Shown here piece after piece: positions 25,029 through 36,279 of a stretch of 64,000 bases of DNA. The notes beneath the pieces are model-generated. The model was not told the DNA's origin and searched no databases. It saw only the letters and a list, made by a program, of their open reading frames with translations. Position 1 is the stretch's first letter, and each line of letters starts with the position of its first letter. Source of the DNA: Bradyrhizobium sp. SRS-191 (lineage in GTDB: Bacteria; Pseudomonadota; Alphaproteobacteria; Rhizobiales; Xanthobacteraceae); assembly GCF_024586915.1 (NCBI RefSeq), contig NZ_JANBVS010000001.1:62001-126000 (forward strand), written 5' to 3'. A program made the translations under genes and the position numbers.

Positions 25029-25779
25029 GGTGATGACGGCCAAAACGCCGGGACAAGCGCCGGGGCAGGCGGCCGCGACGAACACCATTCTCGACGTCAA
25101 GAATCTCGAGAGCTGGTACGGCGAGTCCCACATTCTCCACGGCATGAACTTCAATGTGAATGCCGGCGAGGTCGTCACTCTGCTCGGTCGCAACGGCGCC
25201 GGCAAGACCACGACCCTGAAGTCCATCATGGGGATCATCGGCAAGCGCACCGGCTCGGTCGCCTTCAACGGCCGCGAGCTGATCCGGATGACCTCGGACA
25301 AGATCGCGCGGCTTGGCATCGCGCTGTGCCCGGAAGAGCGCGGCATCTTCGCGAGCCTGGACGTGCGCGAGAACCTGCTGTTGCCGCCGGTGGTGCGGCC
25401 AGGCGGGCTTTCGCTCGAGCAGATCTTCGAGCTGTTTCCGAATTTGAAGGAGCGGCTGAGGAGCCAGGGCACCAAGCTCTCCGGCGGCGAGCAGCAGATG
25501 CTGGCGATCGCGCGCATCCTGCGTACGGGCGCTAGCTTCCTGATGCTGGACGAGCCGACCGAAGGCCTCGCGCCTGTCATCATCCAGCAGATCGGCCACA
25601 CCATCGCGCGCCTGAAGAAGGAGGGCTTCACGATCCTCCTCGTCGAGCAGAATTTCCGTTTCGCCTCGACGGTCGCCGACCGCTACTACGTCGTCGAGCA
25701 CGGCAAGGTCATCGACGGTTTCGCCAATGCCGATCTGTCCGCCAACATGGACAAGCTGCACACTTATCTCGGCGTCTGA
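25021..25779 (+). CDS. ABC transporter ATPase, branched-chain amino acid type (LivF-like)
   Basis: A 252-aa ATPase. A Pro/Ala-rich N-terminal extension of about 20 residues precedes the ATPase core. Walker A is LGRNGAGKTTT, the signature is LSGGEQQM, Walker B is FLMLDEPTEGL and the H-loop is LVEQNF (Gln for His, as is usual for LivF). It starts within the end of livG, so the two ATPases are coupled and work as a heterodimer under the permeases. Confidence 0.92.
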   Translation: MPEVMTAKTPGQAPGQAAATNTILDVKNLESWYGESHILHGMNFNVNAGEVVTLLGRNGAGKTTTLKSIMGIIGKRTGSVAFNGRELIRMTSDKIARLGIALCPEERGIFASLDVRENLLLPPVVRPGGLSLEQIFELFPNLKERLRSQGTKLSGGEQQMLAIARILRTGASFLMLDEPTEGLAPVIIQQIGHTIARLKKEGFTILLVEQNFRFASTVADRYYVVEHGKVIDGFANADLSANMDKLHTYLGV

Positions 25780-25822
25780 CGGGCGCCGAACCTCGTATTT
25801 GGGCAATTCTGGGAAGTTGGAA

Positions 25823-27046
25823 ATGAAGAGCAAATTCATCGCGTCATTGCTGCTGGGCACGGCGCTCACTGTTGCCGGCGGCGGTCTCGCGTCGGCCGGC
25901 GACAAGACCGTCAAGATCGGAGCGCTGTCCGATCAGTCCGGTCTGTACTCCGACCTCGGCGGACCCGGCTCCACGCTCGCGACGCAGATGGCGATCGAGG
26001 ATTCCGGCCTCGCGGGGAAGGGCTGGAAGATCGATGTGATCACCGGCGACCACCAGAACAAGCCCGATATCGGCACCTCGATCGCCCGGCAGTGGTTCGA
26101 CGTCGACAAGGTCGACATCATCGTCGACGTGCCGAACTCCGGCGTGGCGCTGGCCGTGAACAACGTCGTCAAGGAGAAGAACGGCGTCTACATCAATTCG
26201 GGCGCGGCGACCTCCGACCTCACCAATGCACAGTGCTCGCCGAACACCGTGCACTGGACCTACGACACCTACATGCTGGCCCACACCACCGGCCAGGCGC
26301 TGGTCAAGGCGGGCGGCACGAGCTGGTTCTTCCTGACTGCGGACTACGCCTTCGGCGCCGCGCTGGAGCGCGACACCACGGCGGTGGTCACCGCCAATGG
26401 CGGCAAGGTGATCGGCGGCGTCAAGCATCCGCTCAACACCTCGGACTTCTCGTCCTTCCTGCTGCAGGCCCAGTCGTCCGGCGCCAAGGTGATCGGCCTC
26501 GCCAATGCCGGTGGCGACACCACCAACTCGATCAAGCAGGCGGCCGAGTTCGGCATCACCAAGGGCGGCCAGAAGCTCGCCGCGCTGCTTCTCTTCCTCA
26601 CCGACGTGAAGTCGATCGGGCTCGACATCGCGCAGGGCCTCAACTTCACCGAGACCTTCTACTGGGACATGAACGACCAGACCCGCGCGTTCTCCGACCG
26701 GTTCGCAAAGCGGATGAAGAACGGCGCGCCGCCGACGATGGTCCAGGCCGGCGTCTATGCGGGCCTCATGCATTACTTCAAGGCGCTGGAGGCGCTCGGC
26801 GAGAACCCGCATGACGGCGTGAAGGTCGTCGACAAGATGAAGTCGATCCCGACCGAGGATGCGCTGTTCGGCAAGGGCGAGATCCAGCCCAATGGCCGCA
26901 CCATCCACACCGCGTATCTGTTCGAGGTCAAGAAGCCGTCGGAATCGAAGGGCCCGTGGGATCTGTACAAGCTGGTCGGCTCGGTGCCGGGCGACCAGGC
27001 ATTCACGCCGCTCGACAAGAGCGCCTGCGCACTGTTGAAGAAATAA
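25823..27046 (+). CDS. Periplasmic substrate-binding protein of the Liv-type ABC transporter
   Basis: A 407-aa protein. Residues 1-31 form a Sec signal peptide (MKSKFIASLLLGTALTVAGG ...). The mature protein has the type I periplasmic fold starting KIGALSDQSGLYSDLGGPGS. Binding-pocket stretches such as SGAATSDLTNAQCSPNTVHW and YAFGAALERDT match members that bind small carboxylates or amides. AAGTTGGAA lies before the ATG. A hairpin (27054-27081) follows, which would adjust the ratio of binding protein to permeases. Specificity cannot be read. Confidence 0.9.
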   Translation: MKSKFIASLLLGTALTVAGGGLASAGDKTVKIGALSDQSGLYSDLGGPGSTLATQMAIEDSGLAGKGWKIDVITGDHQNKPDIGTSIARQWFDVDKVDIIVDVPNSGVALAVNNVVKEKNGVYINSGAATSDLTNAQCSPNTVHWTYDTYMLAHTTGQALVKAGGTSWFFLTADYAFGAALERDTTAVVTANGGKVIGGVKHPLNTSDFSSFLLQAQSSGAKVIGLANAGGDTTNSIKQAAEFGITKGGQKLAALLLFLTDVKSIGLDIAQGLNFTETFYWDMNDQTRAFSDRFAKRMKNGAPPTMVQAGVYAGLMHYFKALEALGENPHDGVKVVDKMKSIPTEDALFGKGEIQPNGRTIHTAYLFEVKKPSESKGPWDLYKLVGSVPGDQAFTPLDKSACALLKK

Positions 27047-27053
27047 GCCGCTG

Positions 27054-27081
27054 CAGCCTCGGCGGTTCGCCGCCGGGGCTG
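27054..27081 (+). promoter_or_regulatory. Hairpin between binding-protein and permease genes
   Basis: CAGCC-T-CGGCGG pairs with CCGCCG-G-GGCTG around a TTCG tetraloop. It has no T tract. It is the sort of structure that stabilises upstream mRNA or partially terminates, so that more binding protein than permease is made. Confidence 0.55.
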
Positions 27082-27125
27082 TGGTTTGACCTCCTGGGAA
27101 ACGCCGAGAAAAACAGAACAAGACG

Positions 27126-27989
27126 ATGCAGGCTCTCTACGCACAGCTCCTGGTCGGACTGATCAACGGCTCGTTCTACGCGCTGCTCAGTCTCGGGCTT
27201 GCCGTCATCTTCGGCATGCTCAACATCATCAACTTCGCCCATGGCGCGCTCTACATGATGGGCGCGTTCTGCGCCTATTTCCTGCTGAACCTCGGCGGCA
27301 TCAATTACTGGCTGGCGCTCTTGCTCGCGCCGATCATCGTCGGCGCCTTCGGCATGGTGCTCGAGCGCACCATGCTGCAATGGCTTGCCGGGCTCGATCA
27401 CCTTTACGGTCTGCTGCTGACCTTCGGACTGGCCTTGATTATCCAGGGCGTGTTCCAGAACTTCTTCGGCTCGTCTGGCCTGCCTTATGCCATTCCCGAA
27501 CAGCTGCGCGGCGGCATGAATCTCGGCTTCATGTTCCTGCCGATCTACCGCGGCTGGGTGGTGATCTTTTCTCTCGTGATCTGTCTAGCGACCTGGTTCC
27601 TGATCGAGCGCACCCGACTTGGCGCCTATCTGCGGGCGGCCACCGAGAACCCCACTTTGGTACGGGCCTTCGGCATCAACGTTCCGCGCATGATCACGCT
27701 GACCTACGGTCTCGGCGTCGGGCTTGCCGCGCTTGCGGGCGTGTTGTCGGCGCCGATCAACCAGGTCCGTCCCTTGATGGGCGAGAACATCATCATCGTC
27801 GTATTCGCGGTCGTCGTGATCGGCGGCATGGGCTCGATCATGGGCTCGATCATCACCGGCTTCGCGCTCGGCGTGATCGAGGGACTGACCAAATATTTCT
27901 ATCCCGAGGCTTCCAACACCGTGGTCTTCGTTCTGATGGTCCTGGTGCTGCTGGTGAAGCCGACGGGTCTGACCGGACGGGCGGCCTGA
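27126..27989 (+). CDS. Liv-type ABC transporter permease (LivH-like)
   Basis: A 287-aa inner-membrane permease with about eight hydrophobic segments and the hallmark LINGSFYALLSLGLAVIFGMLNIINFAHG near the N-terminus. The cytoplasmic coupling loop is around RAATENPTLVRAFGINVPR. It pairs with the LivM-like subunit encoded one base downstream of its stop. Confidence 0.93.
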   Translation: MQALYAQLLVGLINGSFYALLSLGLAVIFGMLNIINFAHGALYMMGAFCAYFLLNLGGINYWLALLLAPIIVGAFGMVLERTMLQWLAGLDHLYGLLLTFGLALIIQGVFQNFFGSSGLPYAIPEQLRGGMNLGFMFLPIYRGWVVIFSLVICLATWFLIERTRLGAYLRAATENPTLVRAFGINVPRMITLTYGLGVGLAALAGVLSAPINQVRPLMGENIIIVVFAVVVIGGMGSIMGSIITGFALGVIEGLTKYFYPEASNTVVFVLMVLVLLVKPTGLTGRAA

Positions 27990-27990
27990 C

Positions 27991-28959
27991 ATGACATCGA
28001 TCACCGACGACACCCAGCCGATCACCCCGCGCGCCGTGCGCGACGAGATGATCGTGTTCGTCATCATGGCGGCGCTGCTCGCCATCGTGCCGTTCACCGG
28101 GCTGTACCCGTTCTTCGTGATGCAGGCGCTATGCTTTGCGCTGCTCGCCTGCGCCTTCAACCTCCTGATCGGCTATGGCGGCCTGCTGTCATTCGGCCAC
28201 GCGATGTTCCTCGGCACTGCCGGCTATTGCAGCGCGCATGCGCTGAAGGTGTGGGGGCTGCCGCCGGAGCTCGGCATCCTCACGGGCGTCGCCGGATCGT
28301 TCGTCCTGTCGGTGATCACCGGCTATATCTCGATCCGTCGCCAGGGCATCTATTTCGCGATGATCACGCTGGCGCTCTCGCAATTGCTCTACTTCATCTA
28401 TCTGCAGGCGCCGTTCACGCATGGCGAGGACGGCATCCAGGGCATTCCTCAGGGCCGGATGTTCGGCATCCTCGACCTGTCCAAGCCGACCGTGCTCTAT
28501 TATGTCGTGCTGGCCGGCTTCCTGGCCGGCTTCCTCATGATCTTCCGCACCATCAACTCGCCGTTCGGGGAGGTGCTGAAATCGATCCGCGAGAACGAGC
28601 AGCGGGCGATCTCGCTCGGTTACAAGACCGACCAGTACAAGCTGCTCGCCTTCATCCTGTCCGGCACGCTGGCCGGTCTCGCCGGGGCGCTGAAGGTGTT
28701 TGTTGCCCAGAATGCGTCGCTGACCGACGTCGAGGTGGCGATGTCGGGACAGATCGTGCTGATGACGCTGGTCGGCGGGCTGGGTACGGTGTTTGGACCG
28801 GTGGTCGGGGCCTTCGTCATCGTGGGCATGCAGCAATATCTGGCCGGGTTCGGCCAGTGGGTGACGGTGATCCAGGGCGTCATCTTCGTGTCCTGCGTGC
28901 TCACCTTCCGCCGCGGCGTGATCGGAGAAATCGCCCACCTGCTCAAGCGATCTCTCTAA
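27991..28959 (+). CDS. Liv-type ABC transporter permease (LivM-like)
   Basis: A 322-aa permease with about ten hydrophobic segments. Family stretches are CAFNLLIGYGGLLSFGHAMFLGTAGY and ENEQRAISLGYKTDQYKLLAFILSGTLAGLAGAL. The N-terminus has a cytoplasmic extension (TSITDDTQPITPRAVRDE). It is the last gene of the transporter operon. A hairpin-prone GC-rich stretch follows before the phosphate genes. Confidence 0.93.
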   Translation: MTSITDDTQPITPRAVRDEMIVFVIMAALLAIVPFTGLYPFFVMQALCFALLACAFNLLIGYGGLLSFGHAMFLGTAGYCSAHALKVWGLPPELGILTGVAGSFVLSVITGYISIRRQGIYFAMITLALSQLLYFIYLQAPFTHGEDGIQGIPQGRMFGILDLSKPTVLYYVVLAGFLAGFLMIFRTINSPFGEVLKSIRENEQRAISLGYKTDQYKLLAFILSGTLAGLAGALKVFVAQNASLTDVEVAMSGQIVLMTLVGGLGTVFGPVVGAFVIVGMQQYLAGFGQWVTVIQGVIFVSCVLTFRRGVIGEIAHLLKRSL

Positions 28960-29102
28960 GCCATTGATCTAAAAAGAGATCGGCGAAAGGGCAGAAAGCG
29001 GTGGATGATCCCGCCGCCGCTTCTGCTGCGGCGTGATCCGGAGTATGACACTTCCGTGACGGGCCAGCCCTGGCCCGTTTCGGAATGGATGGATCTCGTC
29101 CC

Positions 29103-29747
29103 ATGCTGAACTGGTTTCGCGCCGTCCTCCCCAAGGAGGAGCGGTTTTTCGATTTGTTCGCCCGCCACAACAAGGTGGTGATCCAGGGCGCGCATGCGCT
29201 GCAGGACATGCTCAAGGGCGGCGACGACGTGCTGACCCATTGCCAGCGCGTCAGCCAGTTCGAGAACGAGGCCGACAACATCACCCGCGAGGTGCTGACC
29301 GCCGTCCGCCGCACCTTCATCACCCCGTTCGACCGCGGCGACATCAAGAACCTGATCACCTCGATGGACGACGCGATCGACCAGATGCAGCAGACGGCCA
29401 AGGCCGTGGTGCTGTTCGAGGTCAAGGAGTTCGAGCCGACGATGCGCGAGATGGGCACCTTGCTGGTCGACTGCGCCAATCTGATCGGCCGCGCGCTGCC
29501 GCTGCTGCAGGCGATCGGCCAGAACGTGCCGATGATCACCGCGATCACCGAGGAGATGACCAAGCTCGAGGGCCGTGTTGACGATCTCCATGACATCGGG
29601 CTGAAGGAGCTGTTCCTCAAGCACCGCAACGCCAACACCATGGACTTCATCGTCGGCGCGGAGATCTACGACCATCTGGAGAAGGTCGCCGATCGGTTCG
29701 ACGACGTCGCCAACGAGATCAATTCGATCATGATCGAACAGGTCTAG
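29103..29747 (+). CDS. DUF47 / PhoU-like phosphate transport accessory protein
   Basis: A 214-aa all-helical protein in the DUF47 family (related to PhoU), starting MLNWFRAVLPKEERFFDLFARHN. Repeated Glu/Asp-rich helices (ENEADNITREVL and DDLHDIGLKELFLKHRNANT) suit metal binding. The family is nearly always next to a Pit transporter, as here (14 nt gap), and is thought to control its activity. The ATG at 29103 fits the family start; the in-frame start six codons upstream is ignored. Confidence 0.92.
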   Translation: MLNWFRAVLPKEERFFDLFARHNKVVIQGAHALQDMLKGGDDVLTHCQRVSQFENEADNITREVLTAVRRTFITPFDRGDIKNLITSMDDAIDQMQQTAKAVVLFEVKEFEPTMREMGTLLVDCANLIGRALPLLQAIGQNVPMITAITEEMTKLEGRVDDLHDIGLKELFLKHRNANTMDFIVGAEIYDHLEKVADRFDDVANEINSIMIEQV

Positions 29748-29761
29748 GGTAGGGCCGCGCC

Positions 29762-30769
29762 GTGGACGCTCAACTCGGCCTTCCCATCCTGGTCGGCCTC
29801 ATCGCCGTCGCGCTCGCCTTCGACTTCCTGAACGGCCTGCATGACGCCGCCAACTCGATCGCGACCATCGTCTCGACCCGGGTGCTCCGGCCGCAATATG
29901 CGGTGTTCTGGGCGGCGTTCTTCAATTTCGTCGCCTTCGGCGTGTTCGGGCTGCACGTCGCCCAGACCATCGGCACCGGCATCATCGATCCGACCATCGT
30001 CGATGCGCAGGTCATCTTCGCCGCGCTGGTCGGAGCGATCGTCTGGAACCTCGTCACCTGGGCGGCCGGCATTCCCTCGTCGAGCTCGCATGCGCTGATC
30101 GGCGGCCTGGTCGGGGCCGGGATCGCCAAGGTCGGGATCTCGGCGATGGTCTGGAGCGGGCTGTCGAAGACGGTGCTGGCGATCGTGCTGTCGCCGCTGG
30201 TCGGCCTCGTCCTGGCGATGATCCTGGTCGCGATCGTGTCATGGGCCTCGGTGCGCTCGACGCCGTTCGCGGTCGACCGCGCCTTCCGCATCCTGCAATT
30301 CGCCTCCGCCTCGCTGTACTCGCTCGGCCATGGCGGCAACGACGCTCAGAAGACGATGGGCATCATCGCGGTGCTGTTGTACTCGCAGGGCCATCTCGGC
30401 GAGCATTTCACGGTGCCGTTCTGGGTGGTGCTGTCGTGCCAGTCGGCGATGGCGCTGGGCACCCTGATGGGCGGCTGGCGCATCGTCCGCACCATGGGCC
30501 TTCGCATCACCAAGCTGAACCCGATGCAGGGCTTCTGCGCCGAGACCGGTGGCGCCATCACGCTGTTCCTGGCGACGTTCCTCGGCGTGCCCGTCTCGAC
30601 CACCCACACCATCACCGGCGCCATCGTCGGCGTCGGCGCCGCCCGCCGCGCCTCGGCGGTGCGCTGGAACGTGGCCGGATCGATCGTCTATGCCTGGATC
30701 TTCACGATCCCGGCCTCGGCCATCGTCTCGGCGCTGAGCTTCTGGCTGGTGCAGGTGCTGAGGCACTGA
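29762..30769 (+). CDS. pit: Low-affinity inorganic phosphate transporter, Pit family
   Basis: A 335-aa membrane protein starting at GTG. The two Pit repeats are seen as FDFLNGLHDAANSIATIVSTR near the N-terminus and SLYSLGHGGNDAQKTMG in the middle, each with the conserved Asn-Asp/Asp-Ala pattern. About ten hydrophobic segments are present. It imports phosphate (with divalent metals) by proton symport. It is translated directly after the DUF47 gene. Confidence 0.93.
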   Translation: MDAQLGLPILVGLIAVALAFDFLNGLHDAANSIATIVSTRVLRPQYAVFWAAFFNFVAFGVFGLHVAQTIGTGIIDPTIVDAQVIFAALVGAIVWNLVTWAAGIPSSSSHALIGGLVGAGIAKVGISAMVWSGLSKTVLAIVLSPLVGLVLAMILVAIVSWASVRSTPFAVDRAFRILQFASASLYSLGHGGNDAQKTMGIIAVLLYSQGHLGEHFTVPFWVVLSCQSAMALGTLMGGWRIVRTMGLRITKLNPMQGFCAETGGAITLFLATFLGVPVSTTHTITGAIVGVGAARRASAVRWNVAGSIVYAWIFTIPASAIVSALSFWLVQVLRH

Positions 30770-30799
30770 CCCGGCGATGGCCCAATCTTTGGACGGGGG

Positions 30800-30847
30800 C
30801 CTCATGGTTCGAGACGCGCCGCAAGGGCGGCGCTCCTCACCATGAGG
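30800..30847. repeat. Intergenic palindromic repeat
   Basis: CCTCATGGT and ACCATGAGG bracket 30 bp of GC-rich DNA with an inner GCGCCGC/GCGGCGC arm. A related stem (GGAGCGCGCCAC ... GGCGCGCGTCTC) occurs near 30900-30935. These are REP/BIME-like elements, frequent between genes of this genus. They fill most of the 332-bp gap before prfC; the last 100 bp of that gap form the prfC leader. Confidence 0.75.
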
Positions 30848-31101
30848 ATCTAGATTGGCCGTGGCTTCCAGGTCTGGCCACACATTCCGCCCTCGTCCTG
30901 AGGAGCGCGCCACTTGGCGCGCGTCTCGAAGGACGGCCGCGGGCGGGGTTGCCAGCCCCGGCGCGCCCATGGGTCCGGCCGGTTAACTCCCCGGTTGGAG
31001 TTGCGGTGCAAAACGCCTATATGGAGGGCGCGCGGCGGCCGTGAGCCCGCGCTTTCCCGTACATCGCCATTCTCCGGCCCCGAAACGACGTCTGCCGCCT
31101 C

Positions 31102-32721
<1,620 letters not shown>

Positions 32722-32743
32722 GCCGGCTTTCTCGTCCTTGGTA

Positions 32744-33268
32744 CTATCGGTGTCGGCCGAACACCTCGAGCACCCGCACCAACTGCTGGTGTCCTTCGGC
32801 GCCAACCTTGTCCATCAGCCGCCGCTCGTGCTCCTGCACCAGACGGTCGGCATGCGCGAGGAGCGCGGTGCCGGCTTCCGTCAGGTGCAAGGCATGGGTG
32901 CGCCGGTCTGACGACGGCAAGCGTTCGAGCAGCCCTCGCGACTGGAGTTCGTCGAGCGGCGGAATGATCCCGGAGCGGCCGATGCCGAGCACCTCCGACA
33001 GCGCCATTTGCGACAGCCCGGGATTGTCGCGGACAATCACCAGGATCGAGTATTGCGCGGGGCGGAGGGCCAGCGGCGTCAGTGTCGCGTTGAAATCCTC
33101 AAAAACCCAGAGCTGCGCCTGCCGGATCAAATAGCCAGCAAGGCCCGTCAGCCCAGCCACGTTGATCTCGGGGCGCTGTTTGCCGGCCTCGAGGGCCAGG
33201 GAGCGTCGTCGGGGACGCGAGAGTGCACGATTCAAGGTGAGTTGGGTCCAATGCGCCAATTTGCCCCT
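32744..33268 (-). CDS. MarR-family transcriptional regulator
   Basis: About 174 aa. The winged helix-turn-helix covers about residues 75-140 (NPGLSQMALSEVLGIGRSGIIPPLDELQSRGLLERLPSSDRRTHALHLTEAG), with the family DRR beta-wing. The N-terminal extension of about 40 residues is longer than usual and basic. Two starts are possible (33268 or 33310). It may control itself or the divergent autotransporter, as a TGAACAGTTCA palindrome lies between them. Confidence 0.88.
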   Translation of the reverse strand, partial: RGKLAHWTQLTLNRALSRPRRRSLALEAGKQRPEINVAGLTGLAGYLIRQAQLWVFEDFNATLTPLALRPAQYSILVIVRDNPGLSQMALSEVLGIGRSGIIPPLDELQSRGLLERLPSSDRRTHALHLTEAGTALLAHADRLVQEHERRLMDKVGAEGHQQLVRVLEVFGRHR

Positions 33269-33345
33269 CATAGCTGATGCCGGGAGGCCACACATTCCCT
33301 TACTGCGCAATCACTTCGAAATCGAATGTCGAATTGTTCTTGACG

Positions 33346-33356
33346 TGAACAGTTCA
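33346..33356. promoter_or_regulatory. Palindrome between marR-type gene and autotransporter gene
   Basis: TGAACAGTTCA is a perfect 11-bp palindrome, followed five bases later by another half site (TGAAC at 33362-33366). It overlaps a TTGACG that could be a -35 box toward the autotransporter. It is a candidate MarR operator, unproven. Confidence 0.4.
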
Positions 33357-33498
33357 TGCAGTGAACATTCTTGCAACAAGAGCGACGATATGACGCGCCG
33401 GTGCCGGGGGAAAGGTATTTCTTGCGGGTCTCCTCACCTGTCGCTGCGGCGTGCCTAGAACGCGATCAACGCGTCGACGCTCGTGAGGGGAGAGTGAA

Positions 33499-35583
33499 AT
33501 GCTGAGCTTGGCTGGATGGGGCAGGTCGAACGGCGCCGACGGCGTGTCGACCAAGGACGAGTCGATCAAACATCAGAGGCAAATCCGGTCGAGCGGGACT
33601 TCATCGCGCCGCTGCTGTGTCATGGCTGCCGCCGTTGCGGCAGCCGGCCTCGCTTGTAGTGTGGTCGATGCTTCGGCCCAGACCTATACGCCGATCGCCA
33701 TCGTTCCGAGTCCGGATGTCTATTCCTACCTCCAGCAAAATCCATCTGTTCAGGGGGTGTTCGGCCCCAAAGTGACAGGCCAGTTTACGAGCCTGACAGT
33801 GTTTGGCGACAGCTACGCCGATTGGGGAAACGCACTGCGGGCCGGGTCGGCTGCCCCTCCGAGCGGCCGCTACAGCGCGGGGCTGTCGATGGCGGATGCC
33901 CTGCAATTCCACTACGGTCTTCCGACCTCATCGGTCGCCAACTACGCGACGGGGGGCGCGATGAGCGGCGATACCAATGTCGGAAACCTGTTCGGGCCTC
34001 CCGTGCCGGTGCTGCCCGGCACGGGCACCGAGATCAGGACGTTCCTCGCGGCCGGCGGACATTTCGGCCCGCGAGATCTCGTCGACATCACCACCGCCGG
34101 CGGTAATGACGGCGTGCCCATCCTGTTCAATCCGGCCATCACGCAGGCCCAGATGAACACGGCTGCTGCGCAGACCACGGCCAATATCCTGTCTGACGTT
34201 CAGCAACTCGTCCAGGTCGGCGCACGCAACCTCGCGATCTTGTCGGTTGGAGACCTGTCCTATTTGCCGATCGCCGCCGGCAACCAGAACATCCACTACT
34301 TCCAATCCACGTTGACGCAGATGGAGCAGGCCAGCCTGGCGCCGTTGGCGCGCTCCGGCATTCGCATCTTCTTCTTCGATCTCGCGACCTTGACGCAGAG
34401 GGTGGTCGCCAATCCCTCGCTCTACGGGTTCACCAACGTCACCACGGCTTGTACGGCGGTGCCGTCCTGTGTCGGAGGCTCGGTCGCGGCCCAGAACCAG
34501 TTCCTGTCCTATGATGGCCTGCATTTCACGACCGCCGGCTTTGCGCTGATCGGTCGCTACCAGACCAATCAGATCGATGCGCCGTTGACCGTAGCGCCGC
34601 AGGGAGACGTCGCGATGTCGATCGCGACCGGTTTCGCGGGCTCGGTGTTCGGACATCTCGATGCCTATCGGAACGTCCTCAGCACGGCCCATGCGATGAA
34701 CGCGATGGCGGCGGACATGCCGGCCAAGGCGATCCGCGCCGCTCGAAGCAGCGTGCAGAGCCAGTGGTCGGTTTATGGCGATGCCGCTTATGCTGGAGGG
34801 AGCCGCGACTCTCAGCAGTCCCTATCCAGCTACAACTACAATTCGGTCGGCGGATGGATCGGGCTGGATTATCGCCTTTGGCCTGATCTGCTGGTCGGCG
34901 GGCTGTTCAGCTATGCCCAGCCGAACGTCAATCTCGCCGTGCAGAACGCCCATGAGAAGATCGACGCCTACCAGATCGGCGGCTACGCCTCCTACAGCCG
35001 CGCCAACTGGTTTGCGGACGCGCTGATCGCCTACGGCCGCCAGGCGATTGCCACCGATCGTCAGGGTGTGATCGATGTCATCCGCGGGTCGACGCAAGCG
35101 GACACGTTCACGGTCGCTGCGCGCGGCGGCTATCTCTGGGATCTCGGCGCGTTGCGCGTGGGGCCGATCGGCGGCTTGTCCTACACCAATGCGCAAGTCG
35201 CAGGCTATACCGAGACCGGAGACATCCTGCTCACCAACATGGTGAGCCGGCAGACTCTGGAGAGCCTGACCGGAAGCGCCGGCGTGCAGTTTCGTGCGCC
35301 GTTCGCTGCAGGCGGAGCCTTCTATAATCCCTACCTGAACTTGACCGTTGAGCATGATTTCCTGGGCTCGGCGCGCACGCTGATCACGACCCTGGTGACG
35401 ACGCCCTTGCTGCCGGTGTTGACGCCGATCGACGGACGCACGGATACTTACGGGAAAGTCGCCGCCGGTCTGGCCGCGGCGATCACTGACAAGGTCAGCG
35501 TGAATCTCGGCGTGGTCAGCACGTTCGCCCGATCCGACCGCAACGACTATGGCGTGAACGGCGGACTGAAAGTCGCGTTCTGA
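33499..35583 (+). CDS. Autotransporter GDSL esterase (EstA-like)
   Basis: A 694-aa protein. A long cytoplasmic N-terminus and signal peptide run to about residue 60 (VVDASA). The passenger is an SGNH hydrolase: block I FGDSYADWGN (Ser105), a Gly block at TGGAMSG, GGND at 201-204 and block V with Asp339-x2-His342 (YDGLHFTTAGF). From about residue 430 the C-terminus is an autotransporter beta-barrel ending in GLKVAF. EstA-type proteins stay anchored on the cell surface and hydrolyse esters or lipids, with effects on motility and biofilm. GGGGAGAG precedes the ATG. Confidence 0.92.
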   Translation: MLSLAGWGRSNGADGVSTKDESIKHQRQIRSSGTSSRRCCVMAAAVAAAGLACSVVDASAQTYTPIAIVPSPDVYSYLQQNPSVQGVFGPKVTGQFTSLTVFGDSYADWGNALRAGSAAPPSGRYSAGLSMADALQFHYGLPTSSVANYATGGAMSGDTNVGNLFGPPVPVLPGTGTEIRTFLAAGGHFGPRDLVDITTAGGNDGVPILFNPAITQAQMNTAAAQTTANILSDVQQLVQVGARNLAILSVGDLSYLPIAAGNQNIHYFQSTLTQMEQASLAPLARSGIRIFFFDLATLTQRVVANPSLYGFTNVTTACTAVPSCVGGSVAAQNQFLSYDGLHFTTAGFALIGRYQTNQIDAPLTVAPQGDVAMSIATGFAGSVFGHLDAYRNVLSTAHAMNAMAADMPAKAIRAARSSVQSQWSVYGDAAYAGGSRDSQQSLSSYNYNSVGGWIGLDYRLWPDLLVGGLFSYAQPNVNLAVQNAHEKIDAYQIGGYASYSRANWFADALIAYGRQAIATDRQGVIDVIRGSTQADTFTVAARGGYLWDLGALRVGPIGGLSYTNAQVAGYTETGDILLTNMVSRQTLESLTGSAGVQFRAPFAAGGAFYNPYLNLTVEHDFLGSARTLITTLVTTPLLPVLTPIDGRTDTYGKVAAGLAAAITDKVSVNLGVVSTFARSDRNDYGVNGGLKVAF

Positions 35584-35697
35584 GCGTTGCTCCGAAGATG
35601 CTGGCGATGAGTGACGAGAGTTCGTCGCCGGCAATCGCCTTGCGTCCGGTGGTTGGTACGCTACGCTCTCCTTCGAAAACAATCGGGGGAGAGCGAC

Positions 35698-36246
35698 ATG
35701 CAGGCGGAATCCTTTGGCCGTGTTGTCCGGCGTCACGCGGCCGGGCTGTTAGCTGTTTGTTGCGTTGCGGCTGCCGCGATCGGAGCAGCCGCAATCGGAA
35801 CAGCCCATGCCGCCGAGGTGGTCGCGCTCGGCGCCAGCAATACCTACGGCAAGGGCGTCAACCGCGGCGAGGATTTTCCGGCCCAGCTCGAGGCGATGCT
35901 GCACGGGAAGGGCCTCCGGGTCAGCGTCGCCAATGCCGGCATCAATGGCGACACGACCGCGGGCATGCTGTCGCGTTTCGACAGCGCGGTCGATGGATCC
36001 ACCCGTGTCCTGCTTCTCCAGCCTGGCGGCAATGATGCCCGCAAAGGCGTCGGCGACCAGCGCGCCGGCAACATCGGCGCCATCATGGCCAAGGCCTCGC
36101 AACGCCGGATCAAGGTCGTGATGGTCGAGAACGGAATGCTGCGCGGCCTGCCGCACCAGGTCGACGGCCAGCACCTGACGCCGGACGGTTATCGCATGCT
36201 CGCGGCATCGCTGCTCCCACGCGTCATGGGCGGCCTGCGCAAATAG
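35698..36246 (+). CDS. Exported SGNH hydrolase (arylesterase/TAP-like)
   Basis: A 182-aa protein. The signal peptide is residues 1-39 (ends AHAA). Block I reads VVALGASNTYGKG, where the GDS of classic members is GAS but the Ser is kept. NAGINGDTTAGM and LLQPGGNDARKG are blocks II and III, and the C-terminal DGQHLTPDGYRML supplies Asp and His. This is the periplasmic TesA-like group with an Asp-to-Ala change in block I. GGGGGAGAG precedes the ATG. Substrates would be acyl esters. Confidence 0.88.
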   Translation: MQAESFGRVVRRHAAGLLAVCCVAAAAIGAAAIGTAHAAEVVALGASNTYGKGVNRGEDFPAQLEAMLHGKGLRVSVANAGINGDTTAGMLSRFDSAVDGSTRVLLLQPGGNDARKGVGDQRAGNIGAIMAKASQRRIKVVMVENGMLRGLPHQVDGQHLTPDGYRMLAASLLPRVMGGLRK

Positions 36247-36279
36247 CGCGGCGGAGACATGGAGTGCTGAGCGGCCGTC

